A stretch of DNA of 64,000 nucleotides from Echinarachnius parma (taxonomy: Eukaryota > Echinodermata > Echinoidea > Clypeasteroida > Echinarachniidae), in contig JBAMJV010008004.1 of the NCBI GenBank assembly GCA_037951105.1, forward strand, positions 28,501 to 92,500, in the 5' to 3' direction. Positions within the stretch are counted from its first letter, which is position 1. The number at the start of each line of letters is the position of its first letter. Shown here piece after piece: positions 37,401 through 42,415 of the stretch. The notes beneath the pieces were generated by a model. The model saw only the letters and a program-made list of their open reading frames with translations. It did no database searches and was not told the origin of the DNA. The position numbers and the translations under genes are program-made.

Positions 37401-39863
37401 GGACTACCACAGCAAGTGGCCGGAAGTAGCATTGTGTAGTAGTGTAACGTCCGGAGTAGTAATTCGAGTACTCACATCACTATTTGCTAGAGAAGGAATT
37501 CCGACCCAGTTGGTGTCAGACAATGGGCCGCAATTTGTGTCACACGAGTTTGAACAATTTTTGGAGCAAAATGGTATCACTCATGTCAAATCATCTCTGT
37601 ACTATCCACGTGCAAACGGAGAAGTAGAACGTTTCAATAGGGTGTTGAAATCATGCATACAAAATGCCATGATTGAAGGAAAGAGGTCTTTGAAAGAGAA
37701 CATTCTAGAACTATTGATGGCGTACAGGTCTACACCCCATCAAACAACAGGGCTCTCACCATCAGAATTGCTCCATGGTAGGAAAATGAGAACAAAGTTA
37801 GATGTGCAGGGTAGAATGCCAGTGCAGATGGAGAAAAACAAACTGAAAGTTGTCAAAGAAAAGGTCAAACAAAAACAAACAAAGTCTGAAGTGTACACAG
37901 ATGAGAAAAGGAAGGCTCGTACACCAAGATTTTGTGTAGGAGACAAAGTAAAAGTCAGAAAACAAAGACATGTTCAAAAGGGTGAAAGGAAATTTGGAGA
38001 ACCTCGAAAAATTATTAAACAAAAAGGTAAAGCAACCTATGAATTAGATGATCATACAATTTGGAATGCATTTCATTTGTCTCCATGCACTGTTGACACT
38101 AAGAACCAGGAAGAGACAGAAAGGGGTAGAGAGCAAAGTGTAAGGAGGAGTGCTAGAAATCGAAAAGAACCAAGTCACCTAAAAGACTATGTAAGATATT
38201 AAACAGGTAGCTAATTTGAATTTGACACATTGCATAAAGTATCCAAGGTGATATATGGATCTTGTAAAGAAACAAGAAGTTACTGAGATGTGTATTACTT
38301 GAAATGTATGTATAGTTCTTTGACAGGTTAACCAAAGGAAATTACATTTTGATTGAAGAAAAATTAAGAATGTTTGAAGTTGGACATTCATTATATTATA
38401 TGCAGAAAACGTAAATATTGATTGATGAAGTTGTTGGTATTTTCTTAAGTCATACACCACCATTTATTCTCACTAAAGCAAAATGGTTAAAAGCAAATGC
38501 AAGATTTTAAAAAATGCTTGTTTTATTGCTTACAGAATGAGTTTAAAATTAGGTTATTGTTAACGTAACTACATACATTGGAGGCCTTTAAAACTTATTT
38601 AAGATATAAATTTTATAATAACTTGATCTTGAAATAATAAACATAATCACTGATCAAGTTGTAAACTGTTCTAAACATGATCTTGAAATGTAAACATAAA
38701 CACTGATCAAGTTGTAAACTGTTTGAAAACAATTGATCAGTGCGTTGAACTCAATTTCAACTGGGAGGAGAATGTTGTGTCTCGACATGTAATGGCACTG
38801 AACTTATTATGTAACCTCTTTATGCCACATGCCTATTGTTTGTCCTACTAGAGCATGTGCCCCAAATAGCTAGGCTATGCCAGAGTGCACATTGCCTGCA
38901 TTCTCTATACACTCCACCAGTCCTATTGTATTCATGACAATACTGCTGTTGCTATGTGCCTGTACTTTTACATGTGCTTGTACTGATATATGCTACATGC
39001 TGCTTGACCAGGGAGTCTGCATTAAATGCTTGAAGCAACCACACCTTATTTCTGTACTCTCTTAATAGTGTTATTTTGTCAGTCATCTTTATAGTGAAGC
39101 TTGAACCTACTAATCTACGATATAACAGAGTTCAGAATATCACTCGAATGATCAGTGACCAATTCATGTATATTGTTCTTTGTGCCCAGACCGAGAGGGG
39201 CTGGAGGAGAGACATCTGGTGGAGCGACACCAAGAGTACCTGGTGATGACGATACATCAGCTGTTGAAGCGGAACCACCCGAAGCAACCCCATCTCTTCT
39301 TTAAGCTGATGGACATGACTATCCACCTGCGAACCCTGGTGCCGGGTCACATCAAGCGCCTGGAGCAGATCAAGATGCGTTGCCACGGTAACCTGCCAGC
39401 CACTCCCAGCCCTCTTCTGTGTGAGGTCTACGGTAACCAGCTTCCGGGACCCGTTCCGACACCAGAGTCATCATCTGCGCCTCAAGGCACTCTGCCGGAG
39501 TCCGACCAAAGACCTGCTGGTTCTGCTGCTGCTGCATCCGATCAAGAACTTTTGATATCTGATGCACACCTCCCAACTCCACCCCCGGATACCTCCCCCA
39601 CCTGTACTGCCGCATATGATATCCTGGACAGAATTACGCTCGCGGGAGTCGAGATCTTGGGATCAGTTCCAGAGATCCCAAGGGAATCCCCGGTCCCGAC
39701 AGAGTGTCAAACCATTCCACAGGAACATGAGGAACGGTTAAGAGAGTGGACAGGCAGGACGTGGCTGCAGGGCGAACACCAAAGAAGCAAGGATGGTCCT
39801 CCCATCGGGTCGCATGACCCGTACTCATCTTCAACACACAAAAGCCTAGAACTACCTGTATGA
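16173..39863 (+). CDS. NR1-type nuclear receptor, whole spliced gene (8 coding exons)
   Basis: This is a ligand-regulated transcription factor of the nuclear receptor family, acting in the nucleus on DNA response elements. Joining eight exons with GT-AG borders gives 1947 nt, or 648 residues plus TGA, with all phases matching. Domains: Ser/Cys-rich A/B region 1-137 with a basic patch ([11 protein letters not shown]); zinc finger 1 at 138-158 (Cys 138, 141, 155, 158); finger 2 at about 175-197 (Cys 175, 184, 194, 197); C-terminal extension [13 protein letters not shown]; hinge; ligand-binding domain about 235-506 with the [13 protein letters not shown] helix 3-5 signature; AF-2 core LLCEV at 500-504; tail to 648. 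The DNA-binding domain is closest in character to PPAR/Rev-erb/E75/ROR receptors. Rev-erb lacks an AF-2 helix, and this protein has one. I do not assign a symbol because the D-box is unlike PPAR (3 residues) and unlike most receptors (5). A lineage-specific NR1 member is likely. Confidence 0.9.
16421..17790 (+). repeat. Tandem array built on the exon 1 donor junction (about 7 units of ~200 bp)
   Basis: The last ~10 bases of exon 1 with its donor (AGTATGCAG-GTAGCTAT) and about 190 bases of intron recur in tandem. Junction-like copies are seen near 16652 (AGTATTCAG-GTAACTAT), 16857 (AGTATACAG-GTAACCAT), 17010 (AGTATGCAT-GTAACTAT) and 17411 (AGTATCCAA-GTAACTAT), with weaker ones near 17190 and 17775. 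The downstream motif TTACGCGTGAAG also recurs at about 16490, 16718 and 17258, with variants at 16926, 17077 and 17640. One unit is split by a MITE at 17445-17610. Confidence 0.75.
17445..17610. mobile_element. MITE with ~40 bp terminal inverted repeats
   Basis: It starts GGGCCCTGTTGCAGAAAGAG and ends with the near-perfect reverse complement (CTCTTTCTGCAACGGGGCCC). The inverted arms continue through GATACAATCGATTGTAAGTT. There is no coding capacity. It interrupts a unit of the exon 1 junction array, so it arrived after the array formed. Confidence 0.8.
17800..17965. repeat. Poly-G / poly-C pair in receptor intron 1
   Basis: A G-rich stretch at 17810-17862 with runs over 12, and C runs at 17871-17878 and 17940-17953. 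GGGGCCGCTGAACCGG at the left and CCGCGGCCCCTGTGTTC at the right are partly inverted, so the block may be a foldback relic. Confidence 0.55.
18190..18332 (+). CDS. Nuclear receptor coding exon 2 (basic A/B segment)
   Basis: The acceptor TCATTGCAG ends at 18189 and the donor TCAG|GTACTT follows 18332. The exon completes the split Arg codon of exon 1 and adds 47 residues plus one base. It carries a strongly basic run ([11 protein letters not shown]) that may act as a nuclear localisation signal, followed by AQDEPVYS leading into the DNA-binding domain. A near copy of the last 30 bases, with a better donor, occurs at 20142-20166. Confidence 0.75.
18347..18709 (+). mobile_element. MITE family A, copy 4 (receptor intron 2)
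   Basis: It starts ATTAAAGTAACATTGTCCAA, 14 bases after the exon 2 donor, and ends CAAAGTTACTAGATCCCTTC. The insertion so close to the donor may affect how well that 5' splice site is recognised. Confidence 0.75.
18846..19832. mobile_element. Inverted-repeat element E with nested MITE C
   Basis: ACCGGCTCTGGCAAAACCAG (18848) and its complement CTGGTTTTGCCAGAGCCGGT (19812-19831) form perfect ends. The right arm keeps matching inward. A family C MITE at 19033-19603 sits in the middle. Located in receptor intron 2. Confidence 0.8.
19033..19603 (-). mobile_element. MITE family C, copy 3 (reverse), nested in element E
   Basis: TTAAAGGGATAGTTGAGTTC to CTACCAAAACTCAACTATCA with CTTTAAA, with reverse family blocks (CAAGAGGGCGCTCTCTAAAA, GGTTTCAACCATTTGAAATA, GGATATTTCAGCCGTTTCTG). 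Confidence 0.8.
20118..20166 (+). other. Exon 2 junction copy with ATG and consensus donor (candidate alternative first exon)
   Basis: Bases 20142-20166 repeat the end of exon 2 (CTCAAGATGAA, C to T, CGGTCTAC, then TACG|GTAAGT). The donor is closer to consensus than the exon 2 donor and sits in the same phase, so it could splice to exon 3 and restore the GAT codon. In frame upstream is ATG at 20118, giving [16 protein letters not shown] before the zinc fingers, with a TAA just before it. Whether this is used or is a dead relic cannot be told from sequence alone. Confidence 0.4.
20167..21654. other. Receptor intron 2, purine-rich stretch
   Basis: GAGA-rich sequence with two poly-G runs (20690-20704 and 20929-20943) and a SINE-like fragment with CTCGGGTTCGATTATCGG at 20825-20842. 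No coding signal. Confidence 0.5.
21655..22005 (-). mobile_element. MITE family A, copy 5 (reverse)
   Basis: It runs from CCTTTAAATGGATCGAGTAAC to GGATTTGGACAATGTTACTA. The internal blocks TCCACTGAGTAATGTGTGAA and GCCAGTGGTTAATTAAACAT match the family on the opposite strand. The LINE at 22084 follows directly. Confidence 0.7.
22084..24090 (+). mobile_element. Non-LTR retrotransposon (Jockey/CR1-like), defective
   Basis: The copy starts inside an APE-type endonuclease ([23 protein letters not shown]) that stops at 22592. The region joining endonuclease and reverse transcriptase is deleted. RT resumes near 22610: [61 protein letters not shown] and the catalytic FADDC at 23206-23220. A frameshift near 23235 moves the rest ([28 protein letters not shown]) to another frame, ending at 24010. 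The 3' end is a short AGT-rich run near 24080. It lies in intron 2 of the receptor, inserted at the end of a MITE. Confidence 0.9.
24091..25080. other. Receptor intron 2, no feature
   Basis: Mixed AT-rich sequence with a CG-rich patch (CGCGCGCGTACGCGC at 24218-24232). Nothing coding. Confidence 0.5.
25081..25435 (+). mobile_element. tRNA-derived SINE
   Basis: The head has a polymerase III box A-like TGGCAACATTGG (25089-25100) followed by TAGAGCG, and box B GGTTCGAACCC (25133-25143). The body contains CCTTCGGCAAGACAATTCAT and CTCTACCCAGGTGTATAAAT. The tail contains a small hairpin (AAGCGCTTAGGG..GATAAGCGCTATATAAAAAT) and ends in (TTA)n at 25417-25435. The tail resembles that of the LINE at 25801-27345, suggesting the LINE machinery mobilises it. 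Confidence 0.85.
25441..25600 (+). mobile_element. LINE 3' fragment
   Basis: A short remnant translates around 25515-25590 to [20 protein letters not shown] and a little beyond, the conserved C-terminal motif of L2/CR1-like reverse transcriptase proteins. It is bounded on the left by the SINE tail. Nothing upstream of it survives. Confidence 0.6.
25801..27345 (+). mobile_element. L2/CR1-like LINE, decayed, with open C-terminal part
   Basis: The 5' part (25801-26413) is broken by stops and frameshifts but shows RT pieces such as [19 protein letters not shown] and [16 protein letters not shown]. An open frame at 26414-27196 covers the region after the catalytic motif: [52 protein letters not shown] and [14 protein letters not shown]. 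The 3' end carries GCGCAGTAGAG..GCTGCGCTATACAAAT and (TTA)n near 27330-27345, like the nearby SINE. It sits in intron 2 of the receptor. Confidence 0.88.
27625..27662. repeat. Perfect 16-bp hairpin in receptor intron 2
   Basis: GGACAGTATGTTGCCC (27625-27640), loop AACACT, then the exact complement to 27662. TTGGGCAA/TTGCCCA-like motifs go on to 27785. The region ends ACCCAACATTTTAAGAGTGT, which looks like a transposon end. Confidence 0.85.
27800..28000 (+). repeat. Decayed tandem copy of exon 3 and its 5' flank
   Basis: A block of about 200 bases resembles 28017-28217. Shared pieces include AAGTTACCA, CCCGTACGGTT/CACGTACAGTT, CCAGAAAGGACAATAA, TTTGTTCAATG(C/G)AGATATC and GGGGACAAGNCGTCGGGTAT. 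At 27954 the acceptor AG has drifted (TGGAG instead of TGCAG), and the copy has lost the cysteine codons and runs into stops, so it is a pseudo-exon. Confidence 0.7.
28159..28235 (+). CDS. Nuclear receptor coding exon 3 (first zinc finger)
   Basis: The acceptor CAATGCAG ends at 28158 and the donor AAG|GTAAGT follows 28235. With one base from exon 2 it codes 26 residues, including [19 protein letters not shown] and EGCK. The four zinc ligands and the P-box CEGCKG are intact, and the P-box predicts recognition of AGGTCA-type half sites. The exon ends exactly at the CEGCK|GFF boundary, the classical intron position between the two fingers in NR genes. Confidence 0.95.
28236..29276. other. Receptor intron 3, no gene
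   Basis: Apart from the tetranucleotide run at 28640, plain AT-rich intron sequence. Confidence 0.55.
28640..28730. repeat. TTTA / TTCA tetranucleotide run
   Basis: TTTATTTATTCATTTG passing into (ATTC)n and a CATTCATTCATTTA end, in receptor intron 3. Confidence 0.9.
29277..29803 (+). mobile_element. MITE family C, copy 4 (receptor intron 3)
   Basis: ATTAAAGTTATACTACAGTA, then GAGGGCGCTTCAATAAGAAA, to AAAAACTGTACTTTCCCTTT. A complete but diverged member. Confidence 0.75.
30334..31696. mobile_element. GC-rich inverted-repeat element (type K) with internal coding fragment
   Basis: The ends are CAGTCACATTTG (30336) and CAAATGTGACTG (31684-31695), followed inward by GC-rich, CGG-periodic subterminal repeats (CGCCGTACGG-like, CGCAAGGCGCCC-like) that contrast sharply with the AT-rich surroundings. 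The centre (30780-30945) contains a relic similar to the mariner-like foldback at 41631. Next comes a Lys/Glu-rich coding fragment at 31031. The element is inserted in a type C MITE (29933-32082) in intron 3 of the receptor. Confidence 0.75.
31031..31186 (+). other. Coding-like fragment in element K
   Basis: From an ATG at 31031 the frame reads [19 protein letters not shown], then an acidic stretch ([26 protein letters not shown]), before running into the GC-rich terminal repeats. The composition resembles the disordered basic-acidic N-terminus of a nuclear or ribosome-associated protein, or of a transposon DNA-binding protein. I do not recognise the parent gene. The frame continues to 31393 only because the repeat lacks stops. 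Confidence 0.35.
32156..32309 (+). CDS. Nuclear receptor coding exon 4 (second zinc finger)
   Basis: The acceptor CGTACAG ends at 32155 and the donor GAAG|GTATTA follows 32309. It codes [16 protein letters not shown], the D-box loop PYWGQPDG, and [19 protein letters not shown] through GMSSE. Cysteine spacing is C-x8-C-x9-C-x2-C, where the family norm is C-x5-C-x9-C-x2-C, so the dimerisation loop is three residues longer than usual. The rest of the finger and the following helix match the NR1 consensus closely. Confidence 0.95.
32592..32705. repeat. Poly-G / poly-C pair in receptor intron 4
   Basis: G runs from 32600 to 32632 and C runs from 32684 to 32704, separated by ATATATCCCCCAATATTTGA. 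The arms could pair into a very stable hairpin, about 360 bases before exon 5. Confidence 0.65.
33063..33262 (+). CDS. Nuclear receptor coding exon 5 (C-terminal extension, hinge, start of LBD)
   Basis: The acceptor AATCCCCCAG ends at 33062 and the donor TCG|GTAAGT follows 33262. It codes [18 protein letters not shown], then an acidic hinge, then [19 protein letters not shown], which is in the position of LBD helix 1. The AVRxGRxP motif is shared with Rev-erb, E75 and PPAR. The last 50 bases of the exon and the first 70 of the intron recur about five times downstream as decaying copies. Confidence 0.9.
33358..33945 (+). repeat. Array of about five decayed copies of the exon 5 donor junction
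   Basis: The end of exon 5 (GACAAGTTCTGGAAGAAATG) and the intron after it (GTTGACCAGG..GTAGTAAGTCCTGG..GCGACGGTAATTCAGGTGC) recur near 33358, 33513, 33641, 33758 and 33894, spaced 105-155 bases. The first copy keeps GGCGACAAGTTCTGGAAGAA but then meets TAA. Identity falls unevenly along the array, and the copies are not open as exons. Confidence 0.7.
34097..34371 (+). CDS. Nuclear receptor coding exon 6 (LBD helices 2-5)
   Basis: The acceptor ATCTCCAG ends at 34096. A second AG eight bases on (TTTCAG) would shift the frame, which fixes the start. The donor CTACAG|GTAGGA follows 34371. The exon codes 91 residues plus two bases, with [16 protein letters not shown] and [17 protein letters not shown], the conserved helix 3 to helix 5 NR signature. 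It is strongly GC-rich compared with its introns, as expected for an exon under selection. Confidence 0.95.
34814..34913 (+). pseudogene. Exon 7 copy alpha (diverged, ends in stop)
   Basis: After a CCCAG acceptor the copy reads, in the correct phase, FPEINI then [17 protein letters not shown], and reaches TAA at 34911. It clearly matches the start of exon 7 ([20 protein letters not shown]). The downstream region including a donor is missing. Splicing to it would truncate the receptor in the ligand-binding domain, so it is a dead exon or a poison exon. Confidence 0.7.
35047..35199 (+). pseudogene. Exon 7 copy beta, open in frame into exon 7
   Basis: After a GTCCAG acceptor the copy reads [19 protein letters not shown], matching exon 7 at its start and then a piece of its middle (ACATC..GAGATTATGTTCTA against ACATCGACGAGATGATGTTCTA), so the copied exon carries an internal deletion. 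It has no donor. The frame stays open for exactly 153 bases to the true exon 7 start, so this acceptor would insert 51 residues without a stop. It may be a relic or a used alternative 3' splice site. Confidence 0.65.
35200..35366 (+). CDS. Nuclear receptor coding exon 7 (central LBD)
   Basis: The acceptor TATGTCTAG ends at 35199 and the donor CCAG|GTAATA follows 35366. It completes the split Arg codon, adds 55 residues and leaves one base. The product runs [20 protein letters not shown] to [15 protein letters not shown], matching LBD helices 6 to 8 in NR1 receptors. Two diverged copies of its 5' end (34814 and 35047) and one copy of its 3' end (35593) flank it. Confidence 0.9.
35593..35660 (+). 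pseudogene. Copy of the exon 7 3' end
   Basis: Bases around 35610-35645 translate [13 protein letters not shown], matching [13 protein letters not shown] near the exon 7 end, followed by TTTCACAAC in place of TTTACACCAG. The donor is not preserved. It lies about 240 bases downstream of the real exon end, just before the gypsy-derived sequence begins. Confidence 0.65.
35668..38202 (+). mobile_element. Ty3/gypsy pol polyprotein, 5'-truncated (RT, RNase H, integrase)
   Basis: An 844-codon open frame, of which roughly the first 36 codons are probably not element-derived. Reverse transcriptase is clear from [10 protein letters not shown] (about residue 41), with KMDL at 65-68 and the catalytic YLDD at 127-130. 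RNase H follows ([12 protein letters not shown] about 274, [21 protein letters not shown]). Integrase has an HHCC zinc finger (HSAHQG..CVTCQ, about 492) and DDE core pieces (AIDIVGP about 557, SDNGPQF about 616, GEVERFN about 650). Gag, protease and the N-terminal part of RT are missing, so the copy cannot be autonomous despite the open frame. It lies in sense orientation in the last intron of the receptor. Confidence 0.92.
38203..38772 (+). mobile_element. Gypsy 3' untranslated region and polypurine tract
   Basis: AT-rich, non-coding sequence between the pol stop and the LTR. It holds a short tandem duplication (38628-38727, two copies of a unit with CTTGAAAT..CACTGATCAAGTTGTAAACTG). GGGAGGAGAA at 38763-38772, directly before TGTTG, fits a polypurine tract that primes plus-strand synthesis in LTR elements. 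Confidence 0.6.
38773..39127 (+). mobile_element. Probable 3' LTR of the gypsy element
   Basis: It begins TGTTGTGTCTCGACATG right after the purine tract and probably ends at TATAACA near 39127, giving ~355 bases with TG..CA ends. No 5' LTR partner is present in this window, so the right border is inferred from the terminal dinucleotide and from where intron-like sequence resumes, 62 bases before exon 8. Confidence 0.5.
39190..39863 (+). CDS. Nuclear receptor coding exon 8 (LBD end, AF-2, C-terminal tail)
   Basis: The acceptor TGTGCCCAG ends at 39189 and the stop TGA is at 39861-39863. It codes [20 protein letters not shown] and later [16 protein letters not shown], the helix 9 to 11 region. 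[10 protein letters not shown] follows at residues 498-506, fitting the AF-2 coactivator motif (two hydrophobics, x, E, hydrophobic). The last ~142 residues are rich in Pro, Ser, Thr and Glu and look disordered, like the F-domains of some insect NR1 receptors. The upstream intron holds the gypsy insertion. Confidence 0.9.
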
Positions 39864-41512
39864 ACATGATGCATGTATACAGACTGAAGAAAAATAACGT
39901 ATCTATGCTGCTAGAAAATGACGTACCTACAGGAGCTGTATGGTTAAATACAACGATAACTTTGTTTGATCATTTATGTCTGAGTGTGTTGTGTATACAT
40001 TATGTTTTGGAGTTTTACTAGGGACTCCATAGGTGGCGTTGTACGGAACTCAGCCAATGGCACCACCAAACTGACGTCATACTGTCTTTCTGTTTTGTGT
40101 GTTCCCCCCTCGTGCCTTGTCACAACTTTTTAACCGCTTTAGTACCGTGCTTGTGCAGTAAAGTGTGAAATAAATCATTTTATTTTAAAAACTTGTTACT
40201 TAGGAGGCTTGATAGTAATTTCACCACCGATATTCCGGTATAAACATCACGTCTTAGATGGTGAGAAATTGGACATTCTAGAAAGGGACAGGCCTGTAGC
40301 CAGTGGGGTGCGTTGGGTGCATTCGCCCCCCCCCCCCCCAAAAAAAAAAAAAAAACTATCGGTATTGTTGACCTGTCGGTATCGATTCCGATTGAAGCAC
40401 ATTTTTTCTGTGTTATTTTTTTTATTTATTTAAGGTGAGTTTCTTCTATGTTTTTAATTGACTTTGACTTTAGATACAGTTTCATGAATGTGCTTTGTCA
40501 TTATTACCCTGACAAAAAGCCACTTGATAGAACATGGCGTCTTTTGAAGTGGAAGGCAGACTACTGAAATGGGAGAAAGAATAACGACTTCGATCAGTCA
40601 ACAATTCGAGTTTGTTTTTGATGCAGCTATCTTATGATGTTCTGTTTCATGTTAGCTAGCTTGACGGACACTTTGTGTCACTGAGTTTTGCGTAAATATA
40701 TCAGTTAATGTGTTAATTTTCCGTACATCAAATACTTATGTTTAACAGGAGTGAGCAGCTTCTAGAGGGTGTTCCAGAATATAGGATTCTTAACACTAGT
40801 TTTTTATTGGAGCCTTTGCAGAGCATGGGCTTCAGATATAATAGGAACCACACTTTGTGTTGGTGTAGAGCGCTGTCAGTATGAAGAAAAACATTTTTTT
40901 TAAATGATTAATGTGACCATGTAATTCATGATAAATGACTTGTGACGTTGTTATTGATGTATGAAATAATAACTATTCTATGATTTATAATGTATCACGC
41001 TTGCTACGGAAGTTGATTTCCGGTTATTTAAACAATTCACTTTCATAATATTTTGTGGGGAGAAAATAATGCCTTGGAAACGTAGCAAGAAAGCATAATA
41101 ATTATTGTGTTTAAAGACCGTTTTGTAAAATCAGTTTGTATTTTTTCTCGTCCGTGTTTTGAGCTGAAATGACTCGAAGTAAATTATGTCGTAATATGTC
41201 CAACACTTACGTCGTATTTTTCTTTTTAAAGGTAACATATATACAGCATCACCAAAGTCTGTGTATTTGGGATAAATATGGGGCGCCAATGTCCATGTCT
41301 TGTTATCGAACAAGGACACCCTAAGATGAGTCATGTGGGAGAAGAAATTAGTACAAATTCGTGTAAAAACGGTCAATATAAAAAAGTTGTGACCGTTATT
41401 TTATTTTGAATTTGGCGCCATCTCTCATTTTTACTGTTATATATTTTGTTGGGACGTATCTGCTTTGTGCGCTGTCCTGTACGCGTACCGCGATATATTA
41501 TGGCCCAGTCGT
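39864..41512 (+). other. Receptor 3' UTR and downstream spacer
   Basis: 3' UTR to about 40195 (see the signal at 40169), then AT-rich spacer with one C-run plus A-run (40326-40355), near CCAGTGGGGTGCGTTGGG, a decayed poly-G element. No gene. Confidence 0.5.
40169..40174 (+). terminator. Polyadenylation signal of the receptor gene
   Basis: AATAAA lies 306 bases after the receptor stop codon and is followed within 30 bases by T-rich and GT-containing sequence. This gives a short, plausible 3' UTR (39864 to about 40195). The placement rests on the motif and its position only. Confidence 0.5.
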
Positions 41513-42415
41513 TTTAAAGGGATCTAGTAACATTGTCATAATCCTCGAACTTACTTTGACTCTATCGATACCCCATTATTACGAATAGAAGCATGGAACA
41601 ACTTTAAGTTTTCCAAATTCCTCTTCATTTATACAGGGTGGCCCCCCAAAAAACGGAATGGGGCACATCCCAAAATATAGTAACAAACTTATTATGTCCA
41701 TCGGATAGGGTGTCTTTTCCAATGAAAAACGATACCAAGATCAGTAATTTTGGTCTTGTAGTTTTTGTTTTAGGGCGATCTGAGTGACACCATGTCAGGT
41801 TCCCATTTTTGTCAAGTTTTACCAAGTCAGTGCCTGATAAATCGAACTTCCTACCAGTAATAGCGTCGAACAACCATGCCCATTCATTCGGCACACAGCT
41901 GAATGCACACTAACAATAGCGCGCGTATTGCTCGTTGTTCGGTGCTATGACGGGCATTAAGTGCGATTCATCAGGCCTTGATTTGGTAAAAATTGACAAA
42001 AATGGGAACCTGACATTGTGTCACTCAGAGCGCCCTAAAACAAAAACTACACGACCAAAATTACTGTTCTTGGTATCGTTTTTCATTGGAAAAGACACCC
42101 TATCCGATGGACATAATAAGTTTGTTACTATATTTTGGGATGTGCCCCATTCCGTTTTTTGGGGGGCCACCCTGTATAAAATGTATGATATAATTTTTGT
42201 TCAGGTTTATAATTATCTACTGGAAATGTTTACCTGTGTACAAAGTCAGTGTAATGAGAATAGCGAATATCACTTTAAATTTTCGCTCCTTTCTTGGTCA
42301 TAATTATGACACTAATTTACCATGGAATGTTCACATATCAGATCACAGAAATACACATTTGATCAATCATTTGCCATGTTTTGTACATGTCAACATAATA
42401 ACTAGATCCCTTTAA
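41513..42415 (+). mobile_element. MITE family A, copy 6, split by a foldback element
   Basis: The left part, 41513-41630, starts TTTAAAGGGATCTAGTAACA. The right part, 42178-42415, ends ATAATAACTAGATCCCTTTAA. The interrupted internal sequence joins cleanly across the insertion at 41631-42177. Confidence 0.8.
41631..42177. mobile_element. Mariner-like foldback element nested in MITE A copy 6
   Basis: The ends ATACAGGGTGGCCCCCCAAA and its complement (GGGGGGCCACCCTGTAT) are flanked by TA, as expected for Tc1/mariner insertions. Almost the whole element is two inverted arms of about 260 bases around a ~40-base centre (41895-41935), and both arms translate outward to nearly the same open frame. 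The arms are highly similar, so the insertion or its correction is recent. Confidence 0.8.

Noticed and set aside
28159..39863. Calling the receptor PPAR, E75 or Rev-erb by name
   Set aside because: P-box and C-terminal extension fit all three. The D-box, AF-2 and tail do not fit any one well, so no symbol is given.
41625..42303. Two divergent ~90-120 residue genes
   Set aside because: They are mirror images from the arms of a foldback transposon, with no domain recognised.
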